Shown here: positions 8,617 to 16,868 of the stretch, one piece after another
Position numbering within the stretch: the first letter of the stretch is position 1
Layout: each line of letters starts with the position of its first letter
NCBI GenBank assembly: GCA_902520385.1
Contig: CABYOB010000003.1
Location: forward strand, 3,233 to 67,232
DNA length: 64,000 bases
Reading direction: 5' to 3'
Source: an uncultured Bacteroidota bacterium
GTDB taxonomy: Bacteria > Bacteroidota > Bacteroidia > Flavobacteriales > TMED113
Notes under the pieces: generated by a model
What the model was told of the DNA's origin: nothing
Databases searched by the model: none
What the model saw: only the letters and a program-made list of their open reading frames with translations
Position numbers and translations under genes: made by a program

Positions 8617-10059
8617 TTATCCAACGCTTCCTTCTAGCGAAATTTCTAATAATTTTTGAGCCTCAACGGCAAACTCCATGGGGAGTTTTTTTAATACATC
8701 TTTACAATAACCATTTACAATTAATCCAATTGCCTCTTCTTCCGGAATCCCCCTTTGTTTACAATAAAATAATTGATCGTCACTTATTTTAGAGGTTGTT
8801 GCCTCATGTTCTACAATTGAACTTTTGTTACTTGATTCAATATATGGAAATGTATGGGCCCCGCAGGTTTGCCCTAACAATAATGAGTCACATTGAGAAA
8901 AATTACGGGCGTTGTCAGCAGATTTAGAAATTTTCACTAACCCCCTGTAACTCCCGTTACTTTTTCCAGCACAAACCCCTTTACTTATGATGGTGCTTTT
9001 TGTGTTTTTTCCTAAATGAATCATTTTGGTTCCAGTGTCAGCTTGTTGAAAATTATTTGTTACGGCAACAGAAAAAAATTCACCAACAGAGTTGTTTCCT
9101 TTTAAAACACAAGAAGGGTATTTCCATGTGATGGCTGATCCTGTTTCAATTTGGGTCCAGGAAATTTTGGCACTATCCAAACAAATTCCACGCTTAGTTA
9201 CAAAGTTATAGACGCCCCCAACTCCATTTTCATCTCCAGGAAACCAGTTTTGAACTGTGGAATATTTTATTTCAGAACTTTTCATCGCAACAAGCTCCAC
9301 AACGGCAGCGTGAAGTTGATTTTCATCTCTCATGGGGGCGGTACAACCCTCAAGATAGCTTACGTAGCTATCCTCTTCAGCCACTATAAGTGTTCTCTCA
9401 AACTGTCCTGTGCCCGCCTCATTGATGCGAAAGTAGGTAGAGAGCTCCATTGGACACCTCACCCCTTTTGGTATGAAACAAAATGAACCGTCTGTAAAAA
9501 CAGCTGCATTTAAAGCAGAAAAATAATTATCTGTATAAGGAACAACTGACCCCAGGTGCTTTTTTACTAATTCAGAATGGTTTTCTATTGCTTCTGACAT
9601 AGAGCAAAAAATGATACCAAGTTTTTTTAAGGTGTCTTGGAAGGTTGTGGCAACAGACACGCTATCCACAACAACATCAATAGCTACGCCCGCAATTTTT
9701 TTTTGTTCATCTATAGAAATGCCAAGTTTGTTGAATGTTTTTAATAACTCTGGATCGACTTCATCCAATGAGTTGTATTTAGGTTTTTTTGGCGCCGAAT
9801 AATAAATTATTTTTTGCAAATCAATAGGTTTTATTTTTAGGTTTGCCCAATTGGGGGGTGTCATTTTTTGAAGTGCACTATAAGCCTTCATTCTATAATC
9901 AAGCATCCATGAAGGCTCATTTCTTTTAGCAGATATTAATTTGATGGTGTTTTCATTTAAACCAGGCTCAAATTTTTCAGATTCTATTTTTGTTACAAAT
10001 CCGTATTGGTATTTGTTTTTTGTTATTTCTTTAAGGGTTTTATTTTTTTCTGTTGCCAT
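8617..10059 (-). CDS. sufB: SufB scaffold subunit
   Basis: A 480-residue SufB. It contains the hallmark stretches GVAIDVVVDSVSVATTFQ, FCFIPKGVRCPMELSTYFR and the C-terminal beta-helix core AGKSNGSYRGLVKISK followed by QCDSLLLG and HTFPYIES, which carry the cluster-assembly residues of the family. It forms the scaffold with SufC and SufD where Fe-S clusters are built. It lies 9 bp after the A-type carrier gene. Confidence 0.96.
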   Translation of the reverse strand: MATEKNKTLKEITKNKYQYGFVTKIESEKFEPGLNENTIKLISAKRNEPSWMLDYRMKAYSALQKMTPPNWANLKIKPIDLQKIIYYSAPKKPKYNSLDEVDPELLKTFNKLGISIDEQKKIAGVAIDVVVDSVSVATTFQDTLKKLGIIFCSMSEAIENHSELVKKHLGSVVPYTDNYFSALNAAVFTDGSFCFIPKGVRCPMELSTYFRINEAGTGQFERTLIVAEEDSYVSYLEGCTAPMRDENQLHAAVVELVAMKSSEIKYSTVQNWFPGDENGVGGVYNFVTKRGICLDSAKISWTQIETGSAITWKYPSCVLKGNNSVGEFFSVAVTNNFQQADTGTKMIHLGKNTKSTIISKGVCAGKSNGSYRGLVKISKSADNARNFSQCDSLLLGQTCGAHTFPYIESSNKSSIVEHEATTSKISDDQLFYCKQRGIPEEEAIGLIVNGYCKDVLKKLPMEFAVEAQKLLEISLEGSVG

Positions 10060-10068
10060 TTGTATAAT

Positions 10069-10395
10069 TTAAATTGAAAAACTTTCTCCGCATCCGCAGG
10101 TTCTGTTTGCATTAGGGTTTTCAAAAACAAACCCCCTTCCGTTTAAGCCGCCGAAATAATTTAATTTTGTTCCAACTAAGTATAAAAAACTTTTTTTATC
10201 AATTACAACACTTATACCATTACTTTCAACTAATTTGTCAGACTCTTGTTTTTTTTCATCAAAATTTAATTTGTATGATAATCCTGAGCACCCACCTGTT
10301 TCAACACCAATTCTAACATAACAAGTATGATCGAAATTATCATCTTTCATTAATGATAAAAGCTTTTTTTTTGCAACTTCTGTAATTTCAAACAT
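10069..10395 (-). CDS. sufA: A-type Fe-S carrier (HesB/IscA/SufA family)
   Basis: A 108-residue HesB-fold protein with the three ligand cysteines in GGCSGLSY and CGCGESF at the C-terminus. A-type carriers receive clusters from the SUF scaffold and deliver them to apoproteins. It is the first gene of the minus-strand suf operon. A TATATTTG box ends 22 nt before its ATG, with TTG 21 nt upstream of the box. Confidence 0.92.
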   Translation of the reverse strand: MFEITEVAKKKLLSLMKDDNFDHTCYVRIGVETGGCSGLSYKLNFDEKKQESDKLVESNGISVVIDKKSFLYLVGTKLNYFGGLNGRGFVFENPNANRTCGCGESFSI

Positions 10396-10417
10396 TGATT
10401 GTGTATTAAATTTTTAT

Positions 10418-10446
10418 CAAATATACCAAAGAAAAAACAAAAACAA
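10418..10446 (-). promoter_or_regulatory. Promoter of the suf operon
   Basis: On the minus strand TATATTTG (10425-10418) matches the Bacteroidota -7 consensus TAnnTTTG, and TTG at 10446-10444 sits at the right distance for the -33 element. It faces sufA. The divergent thiL gene shares this 91-bp intergenic region, but no clear box was found for it. Confidence 0.6.
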
Positions 10447-10486
10447 TTCATTAATTTTAACAAAGAATTATATTAATTCGTAGTGT

Positions 10487-11554
10487 ATGAAGAAAGAAAA
10501 AAAGCGTACTAGTATTTCGAGTATAGGGGAGTTTGGGTTAATAGAAAGATTACAAAAAAAAATAATACAAAACAACCCCCAAACAATTCAGGGCATTGGA
10601 GATGACAGCGCTGTAATTAAATCACCAAAAGATCAAGAAATATTAATTAGCACAGATGTGTTGTTTGAAGGAATCCATTTTGATACTACATACATGTCTT
10701 TATCTCATATTGGATATAAGTCTGTTATTGTTAATTTGTCTGATTTATATGCTATGAACGCTATGCCATCTCAAATTACTATTAGTTTGGGCATTTCTAG
10801 TAAATATTGTGTTGAGGATATTGAGTCTTTATATGAAGGAATTAACAGGGCTGCCAAAAATTACAAGGTAAATGTTGTTGGGGGGGATATAAGCGGGTCT
10901 TATGCGGGCTTGGTGATTAATGTAACGGTGGTTGGTTTCCAGAAAAAAAATCAAATTCTTTATAGAAATGGTGCAAAAAAAGGAGATCTAATTGTAGTTT
11001 CAGGAGATCTTGGCTCTTCCTTTTTAGGATTAAAAATCTTGCAAAGAGAAAAAGAGGTGTTAACAGAACACAAGATCCCTAAATTAGCAATAAACGAAAT
11101 AGAGCATAAGCTAGGTGAGTATAAGTATTTAATTCAAAGACAAGTTAAGCCTGAGGCTAAGCGAGAAGTTATTAACTATTTAAAAGAAAAAAATATTAAA
11201 CCAACATCTATGATTGATGTTTCAGATGGACTGTGTTCGGACTTAAATCACATTTCAAAAGCCTCTGGATTAGGATACAATATAATGGAGTCAAAAATAC
11301 CTATTCATCAACAAACTAAAAACGCATCACTTGATTTTAATATAGACCCTATTGCAGCAGCCCTGTATGGTGGGGAGGATTATGAATTACTATTTACAAT
11401 TCCCCCTCAACAAAAAAAATTAATTAATCAAGCAGACGGATTGTCAATAATAGGTAAGTTAACGGATTTTAAATATAAACAAACAATTACAAAGCTACAA
11501 GGGGGGGTTGTGTCAATTAATAGTCAGGGCTGGGATCATTTTAAAAACACCTAA
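10487..11554 (+). CDS. thiL: Thiamine-monophosphate kinase
   Basis: A 355-residue AIR-synthase-fold kinase that phosphorylates thiamine monophosphate to the cofactor thiamine diphosphate. N-terminal GEFGLIERLQ and GIGDDSAVI form the substrate- and Mg-binding region; VVGGDISGS, MIDVSDGLCSDLNHI and LYGGEDYELLFT are the further ThiL motifs. It is divergent from the suf operon and ends directly against the convergent aminopeptidase gene (adjacent stop codons, no gap). Confidence 0.94.
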   Translation: MKKEKKRTSISSIGEFGLIERLQKKIIQNNPQTIQGIGDDSAVIKSPKDQEILISTDVLFEGIHFDTTYMSLSHIGYKSVIVNLSDLYAMNAMPSQITISLGISSKYCVEDIESLYEGINRAAKNYKVNVVGGDISGSYAGLVINVTVVGFQKKNQILYRNGAKKGDLIVVSGDLGSSFLGLKILQREKEVLTEHKIPKLAINEIEHKLGEYKYLIQRQVKPEAKREVINYLKEKNIKPTSMIDVSDGLCSDLNHISKASGLGYNIMESKIPIHQQTKNASLDFNIDPIAAALYGGEDYELLFTIPPQQKKLINQADGLSIIGKLTDFKYKQTITKLQGGVVSINSQGWDHFKNT

Positions 11555-12829
11555 TCATCCGTTCATAACCTCTTCTATTTCTTCGGGATCAATTAATATA
11601 TTATCCATTAGGTCAATTACCGCATTGTCTGAAATAAGAATATCGTTTTCCAGTCGAACACCTAAGTTTTCTTCTGGTATATATATACCAGGTTCACAGG
11701 TTAGCACCATGCCCTTTTTCAAAGGAGAGTTGGCGTCGGAAACATCATGAACATCTAAGCCAAGGTGGTGTGAAGTACCGTGCATAAAATATTTTTTATA
11801 GGCAGGGATACTACCCTGGCTTTTTATGTCTTTTATTGATATGAGATTTAGGTTCACAAGCTCTTCTTCTACCAAGCCGCCTACCTCTTTTTCATAATCA
11901 TGTAAAAAAACACCAGGGCCTAAAATTTGTTTAGCTCCTCGCATTATTTTTAACACAGAGCTGTAAACTTTTTTCTGCCTAGCTGTAAATTTGCCATTTA
12001 CAGGAACGCACCTTGTCAAGTCAGAGGCATAATTATTGTATTCCGCCCCAAAATCCATAAGAACAACATCACCGTTTTTCAGATCTCTGCTGTTATCTGT
12101 ATAGTGAAGAATACATGCGTTTTTTCCAGAAGCAATTATGGGCTCATAAGCAAACCCCCTGGATTGATTATTGATGAACTCATGAATTAATTCAGCCTGA
12201 ATATTATATTCATTTATGTTAGGTTTGATAAAATGTAAAATTCTATCAAAACCTCTTTTGGTAATCTCGCAAGCCCTCTTAATCATGTCAATTTCTTCGG
12301 GTTCTTTAATTGATCTTATTTGATGCATTATTGGGGCGGATTTGTCAATTTTAATATTAGGGAAAAGGAATTTTAGTTTATTACCAAGCCTAACGTTTCT
12401 ACTTTCTACTATAACTTTTGCCCTTGGGTGTTCATTAGTGCTTAAGTACAAAGTATTAACCTCGGTCATCAAATCATTTAAAACACGATCATAATCATCA
12501 AGCCATAAAACAGTTTTTATTCCAGATTTTTTCTGTGCCTCTTTTATAGTTAGTTTATGCCCCTCCCAAACCTTAATAGTTTCGTTAGTTTTTTTTATGA
12601 ATAAAATTTCTTTTAAAAATTGATCTTTCGCGTCAGGAAAAATAACTAAACAACTATCCTCTTGGTCAATGCCACTTAAATAAAACAAATCATTATTTTG
12701 TCTAAATGGCATAAGCCCATCTGCATTGGTGGGCATTTGGTCGTTTGAATGAAAAATAGCCAAGCCACCAGGTTTAATTTTTTCAGAAAACTTCCGTCTA
12801 TTTTTTTTAAATAATTTGTCGTTTAGCAT
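11555..12829 (-). CDS. pepP: Xaa-Pro aminopeptidase (M24B, aminopeptidase P family)
   Basis: A 424-residue cytosolic metallopeptidase with the N-terminal creatinase-like domain (MPFRQNNDLFYLSG) and a pita-bread catalytic domain. Metal ligands are seen in LMDFGAEYNNYASDLTR, GTSHHLGLDVHD, LTCEPGIYIPEE and VRLENDILI. It removes N-terminal residues that precede proline. A TATCTTTA -7-like box (minus strand, 12856-12849) ends 19 nt before the ATG. Confidence 0.92.
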   Translation of the reverse strand: MLNDKLFKKNRRKFSEKIKPGGLAIFHSNDQMPTNADGLMPFRQNNDLFYLSGIDQEDSCLVIFPDAKDQFLKEILFIKKTNETIKVWEGHKLTIKEAQKKSGIKTVLWLDDYDRVLNDLMTEVNTLYLSTNEHPRAKVIVESRNVRLGNKLKFLFPNIKIDKSAPIMHQIRSIKEPEEIDMIKRACEITKRGFDRILHFIKPNINEYNIQAELIHEFINNQSRGFAYEPIIASGKNACILHYTDNSRDLKNGDVVLMDFGAEYNNYASDLTRCVPVNGKFTARQKKVYSSVLKIMRGAKQILGPGVFLHDYEKEVGGLVEEELVNLNLISIKDIKSQGSIPAYKKYFMHGTSHHLGLDVHDVSDANSPLKKGMVLTCEPGIYIPEENLGVRLENDILISDNAVIDLMDNILIDPEEIEEVMNG

Positions 12830-12892
12830 AGTCTATGTTTTTGTTTTTTAAAGATAAGTATTTATTAAATCAAATTACTAATTGAAAAATTG

Positions 12893-12922
12893 TTGTTTTA
12901 TTACTATTCTGTGCTACTTTTG
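12893..12922 (+). promoter_or_regulatory. Promoter of sdhC
   Basis: TTG at 12893-12895 and TACTTTTG at 12915-12922 match the -33/-7 pair of Bacteroidota promoters with 19 nt between them. The ATG of sdhC follows 21 nt later. No GACA array like the one before sdhA is present here. Confidence 0.65.
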
Positions 12923-12943
12923 TAAAGTAAATACGTACTAATT

Positions 12944-13609
12944 ATGTTTAACTCTTCAATTGGGAGAAAATTAATAATGGCACTTTCGGGTGTGTTTTTA
13001 ATTGTTTTTTTAACACAACATCTAGTGATAAACCTCACCTCGTTAATTCCAGACAACGGAAAGGTTTTTAATTTCATTTCTCATTTTATGGGTAACAACC
13101 CTGTGGTTCAATTTATTTTGCAGCCCATCCTAATTTTAGGAGTCATGATTCATTTTATAATGGGGATGTACCTTGAGGTTTTAAATCGACGATCTCGACA
13201 AACTTCGTATGTTGTGTATTCTGGCAAGAGTGGTGCTAGCTGGGCGTCAAGAAACATGATAATTTCAGGTCTAGTTATTTTATCGTTTTTGATTATGCAT
13301 TTTTATGATTTTTGGGTGCCTGAAATGGTATATAAATATGTAGAGTTTAACCCATTGGATGAAAATAGATATTTTCATGAATTACAAGAAAAATTTTATA
13401 AAGGAGGAGTTGTTAAGCTTTTTTTGTATTGCGTTTCATTTGTTTTATTGGGGCTTCATTTGTCACATGGGTTTTCGTCATCACTACAATCAATGGGGAT
13501 TACAAGGGGGCCAATTAAAATAGCAACTAAATTTTTTGCAATTATAGTTCCAGCTGGATTTATAATAATCGCCTCTTTTCACTATTTTATAACCACAATA
13601 AATCACTAA
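12944..13609 (+). CDS. sdhC: Succinate dehydrogenase cytochrome b558 subunit
   Basis: A 221-residue membrane anchor with five predicted transmembrane helices and histidines placed for two haems (TQHLV, VMIHFIMG, MHFYDFW, GLHLSHG). It belongs to the single-subunit b558 type used by Bacteroidota with SdhA and SdhB, and passes electrons from succinate to menaquinone. The last eight codons including the stop lie inside a 127-bp unit that is duplicated immediately downstream, so an identical copy of the gene's 3' end follows the gene. Confidence 0.95.
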   Translation: MFNSSIGRKLIMALSGVFLIVFLTQHLVINLTSLIPDNGKVFNFISHFMGNNPVVQFILQPILILGVMIHFIMGMYLEVLNRRSRQTSYVVYSGKSGASWASRNMIISGLVILSFLIMHFYDFWVPEMVYKYVEFNPLDENRYFHELQEKFYKGGVVKLFLYCVSFVLLGLHLSHGFSSSLQSMGITRGPIKIATKFFAIIVPAGFIIIASFHYFITTINH

Positions 13610-13709
13610 AAGAGCTAAGGTAGACAAAAAAAGACATAAGTGGACATTAGTGGACAAAATAATGCGTATCTAATCAAATTTCACTATATTTGGCTTAAAT
13701 ATAGACAAA
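13583..13709 (+). repeat. 127-bp tandem duplication, unit 1
   Basis: This unit is repeated head-to-tail at 13710-13836 with a single difference (C at 13615, A at 13742). It begins inside the sdhC 3' end, covers the sdhC stop, four phased GACA repeats, a TATATTTG box (13685-13692) and a further GACA (13704). Near-identity indicates a recent duplication or strong selection. Confidence 0.95.
13623..13656 (+). promoter_or_regulatory. Phased GACA direct-repeat array (unit 1)
   Basis: GACA occurs at 13623, 13633, 13643 and 13653, an exact 10-bp period, each in the context wRGACAwwa. A further GACA at 13704 is 51 bp on, still in helical phase. Direct repeats on one DNA face fit head-to-tail binding of a MerR/BldC-like winged helix. 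The array ends 28 bp before the TATATTTG box at 13685-13692. Confidence 0.6.
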
Positions 13710-13749
13710 TATTTTATAACCACAATAAATCACTAAAAGAGATAAGGTA

Positions 13750-13783
13750 GACAAAAAAAGACATAAGTGGACATTAGTGGACA
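13750..13783 (+). promoter_or_regulatory. Phased GACA direct-repeat array (unit 2)
   Basis: GACA at 13750, 13760, 13770 and 13780, with two more at 13831 and 13841 (again 10 bp apart), the last overlapping codon 2 of sdhA. The array lies just upstream of where a -33 element should be, which suits an activator site. Confidence 0.6.
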
Positions 13784-13811
13784 AAATAATGCGTATCTAA
13801 TCAAATTTCAC

Positions 13812-13819
13812 TATATTTG
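13812..13819 (+). promoter_or_regulatory. -7 box of the sdhA promoter
   Basis: TATATTTG fits the TAnnTTTG consensus perfectly. No TTG is present about 20 bp upstream, so the promoter lacks a normal -33 element and may need an activator bound to the GACA array. The same box occurs at 13685-13692 in the other duplicate unit. Confidence 0.55.
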
Positions 13820-13837
13820 GCTTAAATATAGACAAAA

Positions 13838-16090
13838 ATGGACAATGGGTTAAAAATGTTTAGTATAAATGAGTTAGCTGAGTTTTTAAATGTATCAAAA
13901 AAAACTATAAGGCGCCATATTGCTTCAGGTAAAATAGAATCTACAAAAGTGGGAGGTGTTCATAGAATATCGATGAATTCTATTAATTCGTTTCTTAACA
14001 TTAATAAAGATATAGCACAAGTTGATGCAAACATTAATAAAGAGTTGCTAAGAAAAGCTTTAACTAATGACGCTCATAAAAAAAATTTATTTCCGTTTGA
14101 AAGTAGAGTTCCTGAGGGAAAAATGGAAGATAAGTGGAATAACCATAAGAGAAAAATAAATTTAGTAAGCCCCGCAAACAAAAGGTTAATCGATGTAATA
14201 GTTGTTGGAACTGGCTTGGCGGGAGCCTCCGCCTCAGCAACATTGGCCGAGTTGGGGTATAATGTTAAATCTTTTTGTTTTCAAGATTCCTCCAGAAGAG
14301 CTCATTCAATTGCGGCACAAGGAGGTATAAACGCTGCTAAAAATTATCAAGGAGATGGCGATTCAGTATATAGACTTTTTTATGATACTGTTAAGGGTGG
14401 AGATTATAGATCTAGAGAGGCGAATGTTCATCGATTAGCAGAGGTTTCGACCAACATTATTGACCAGTGCGTTGCTCAAGGTGTTCCGTTTGCTAGAGAT
14501 TATGGTGGGTTATTGGATAATAGGTCATTTGGTGGCGTGTTAGTTTCGCGTACTTTTTATGCCAAAGGACAAACAGGTCAACAGTTATTGCTTGGTGCTT
14601 ATTCAGCCATGAACAGACAAGTTAATAGAGGTAAAATAAAAATGTATGCTCGCCATGAAATGTTAGAACTTGTGATAGTTGGTGGTAAGGCCAGGGGAAT
14701 AATTGCTCGTAATCTAATAACGGGTAAGTTGGAAAGGCATTCAGCTCATGCTGTTGTAATTGCTAGTGGGGGCTATGGTAATGTTTTTTTCTTATCTACA
14801 AATGCTATGGGTAGTAATGTTACAGCGGCATGGAAAATACACAAGAAAGGAGCGTATTTTGCTAATCCATGTTTTACTCAAATACACCCAACGTGTATTC
14901 CGGTTTCCGGAGAAAATCAATCTAAATTAACTTTAATGTCAGAATCATTGAGAAATGATGGGAGAATTTGGGTTCCAAAGAAAAAAGAAGATGTAAAGAA
15001 AATATTAGAAAAAAAACTAAAACCAACAGATATTGACGAGTCTGATAGAGACTATTATCTTGAAAGAAGGTATCCAGCATTTGGAAACCTTGTTCCTCGT
15101 GATGTTGCATCAAGAGCAGCTAAAGAAAGGTGTGATGCTGGCTACGGCGTAAATAAAACAGGAGAGGCTGTGTACTTAGATTTTCAGTCTGCTATTTTAA
15201 GATATGGTAAAGAACAGGCGTATTCTAAGGGTTTGGATGTAAAAAATAATAGCCTTGTAGAAAAATTAGGTAAAGAAATAATCAAACAAAAATATGGCAA
15301 TTTATTTGAAATGTATGAAAAAATAACGGATGAAAACCCATATGAAACACCCATGATGATATATCCAGCTGTTCATTACACTATGGGGGGAGTTTGGGTT
15401 GATTATAATTTAATGACTACAGTTCCAGGTTGTTATGCAATCGGAGAAGCTAATTTTTCGGATCATGGAGCTAATAGATTAGGTGCCTCTGCTTTAATGC
15501 AAGGGTTGGCAGATGGATACTTTGTTCTTCCTTATACAATTGGAGATTATTTGTCGTCTGATATAAGAACTGGAAAAATAAGTATTGATACAAAAGAGTT
15601 TGAAATAGCGGAAAAAGAAGCATTAAGAAAGTTGTCTTTTTTTATTGATAATAAGGGCTCAAAACCAGTTGACTATTTTCATAAAAAGTTAGGCAGAATA
15701 ATGTGGGATAAGTGCGGGATGTCTAGAAACAAATTGGAGTTAAAAGATGCAATTTTAGAAATAAAAAAATTAAAAAAAGATTTTTATAAAAATGTTTTTG
15801 TGCCAGGTGAATTGTACGATTATAACGAAGAGCTAGCAAAAGCAGGCAGGGTTGCGGACTTTATTGAATTAGGAGAGCTTTTTGCACGTGATGCTTTAGA
15901 AAGAGAGGAGTCTTGTGGTGGCCATTTTAGAGAAGAACATCAAACTAAAGAAGGGGAAGCTCTGCGTGATGATGAGAATTTTAATTTTGTTTCTGCGTGG
16001 GAATTTAAAGGCAGTGAGTCTAATCCTATGCTACATAAGGAAAAGTTAATATTCGACTCTGTTGAATTAAAATCAAGAAGTTATAAATAG
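13838..16090 (+). CDS. sdhA: Succinate dehydrogenase flavoprotein subunit with N-terminal helix-turn-helix domain
   Basis: A 750-residue SdhA. Residues from about 89 (RVPEGKMEDKW) onward are a normal Bacteroidota SdhA: FAD-binding VGTGLAGASA (123-132), flavin-linking RRAHSIAAQGG (His156), and substrate-site TQIHPTCIP and RLGASALMQ. Residues 7-53 are a complete HTH_17/excisionase-type DNA-binding domain: FSINELAEFLNVSKKTIRRH, then GKIESTKVGGVHRI and SINSFL. A 35-residue linker joins the two. The frame is continuous, with no stop or shift between them; a stop lies in frame just upstream at 13829. The start may be 13838 or the ATG at 13856, which begins exactly at the HTH. It oxidises succinate to fumarate with SdhB and SdhC; the DNA-binding role is inferred. 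Confidence 0.95.
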   Translation: MDNGLKMFSINELAEFLNVSKKTIRRHIASGKIESTKVGGVHRISMNSINSFLNINKDIAQVDANINKELLRKALTNDAHKKNLFPFESRVPEGKMEDKWNNHKRKINLVSPANKRLIDVIVVGTGLAGASASATLAELGYNVKSFCFQDSSRRAHSIAAQGGINAAKNYQGDGDSVYRLFYDTVKGGDYRSREANVHRLAEVSTNIIDQCVAQGVPFARDYGGLLDNRSFGGVLVSRTFYAKGQTGQQLLLGAYSAMNRQVNRGKIKMYARHEMLELVIVGGKARGIIARNLITGKLERHSAHAVVIASGGYGNVFFLSTNAMGSNVTAAWKIHKKGAYFANPCFTQIHPTCIPVSGENQSKLTLMSESLRNDGRIWVPKKKEDVKKILEKKLKPTDIDESDRDYYLERRYPAFGNLVPRDVASRAAKERCDAGYGVNKTGEAVYLDFQSAILRYGKEQAYSKGLDVKNNSLVEKLGKEIIKQKYGNLFEMYEKITDENPYETPMMIYPAVHYTMGGVWVDYNLMTTVPGCYAIGEANFSDHGANRLGASALMQGLADGYFVLPYTIGDYLSSDIRTGKISIDTKEFEIAEKEALRKLSFFIDNKGSKPVDYFHKKLGRIMWDKCGMSRNKLELKDAILEIKKLKKDFYKNVFVPGELYDYNEELAKAGRVADFIELGELFARDALEREESCGGHFREEHQTKEGEALRDDENFNFVSAWEFKGSESNPMLHKEKLIFDSVELKSRSYK

Positions 16091-16099
16091 CAAAAAGAT

Positions 16100-16846
16100 A
16101 TGAAACTTAATTTAAAAATATGGAGACAAAAAAACAAGGATTCTAAAGGAAAAGTTCATGATTATGAACTTGATGGTGTTGAGGAGGACATGTCTTTTTT
16201 AGAGATGTTAGATTTTTTAAACAACAAGCTTTTAAATGAAGGGCAGGAGCCTGTTGCCTTTGATCATGATTGTAGAGAAGGGATATGTGGATCGTGTTCT
16301 TTATTTATTAATGGTGTTGCACATGGTCCGGAAAGGGGCACCACGACATGCCAATTACATATGAGAAAGTTCAAAGATGGAGAAACGGTATATGTTGAGC
16401 CATTTAGAGCAAAGGCTTTTCCTGTAATTAAGGACTTAATTGTAGATAGGTCTTCATTTGACAGAATACAACAAGCTGGTGCGTATATTTCAGTAAACAC
16501 ATCTGGAAACACACAAGACGCTAACACAATACCAATACCCAAACATAATGCGGACGAGGCTTTTAATGCCGCTACTTGTATTGGTTGTGGGGCCTGTGTG
16601 GCCTCATGTAAAAATTCCTCAGCGATGCTTTTTACATCAGCTAAAGTTTCGCAATTTTCTTTGCTTCCTCAGGGACAGGTAGAAAGAGAAAGTAGGGTTT
16701 TAAATATGGTAAATCAAATGGACCTAGAGGGTTTTGGTGCGTGTACCAATACAGGGGCATGTGAGGCTCAGTGCCCTAAGGGCATTTCTGTAAAAAATAT
16801 TGCCAGAATGAACAGAGAATACTTATTAGCAAGCGTTAAAAAATAA
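16100..16846 (+). CDS. sdhB: Succinate dehydrogenase iron-sulfur subunit
   Basis: A 248-residue subunit carrying the electron wires of the complex. The N-terminal ferredoxin domain has the [2Fe-2S] ligands in CREGICGSCSLF and the later TTTCQ; the C-terminal half has CIGCGACVASC and CTNTGACEAQCPK for the [4Fe-4S] and [3Fe-4S] clusters. It follows sdhA by 9 bp, so the two are co-transcribed. Confidence 0.97.
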   Translation: MKLNLKIWRQKNKDSKGKVHDYELDGVEEDMSFLEMLDFLNNKLLNEGQEPVAFDHDCREGICGSCSLFINGVAHGPERGTTTCQLHMRKFKDGETVYVEPFRAKAFPVIKDLIVDRSSFDRIQQAGAYISVNTSGNTQDANTIPIPKHNADEAFNAATCIGCGACVASCKNSSAMLFTSAKVSQFSLLPQGQVERESRVLNMVNQMDLEGFGACTNTGACEAQCPKGISVKNIARMNREYLLASVKK

Positions 16847-16868
16847 ATACATATAGTTTTTTATATAT

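Larger units (their letters stand above)
13710..13836 (+). repeat. 127-bp tandem duplication, unit 2
   Basis: Second copy, 126 of 127 bases identical to unit 1. It starts with a copy of the last sdhC codons and ends one base before the sdhA start codon at 13838. It therefore supplies a second promoter and operator set placed directly in front of sdhA. Confidence 0.95.

Noticed and set aside
13829..14100. SdhA start at the usual family position with the upstream HTH as a separate gene
   Set aside because: There is no stop codon or frame change between the HTH part and the SdhA part, and no promoter-like box between them. The fused frame is the simplest reading.
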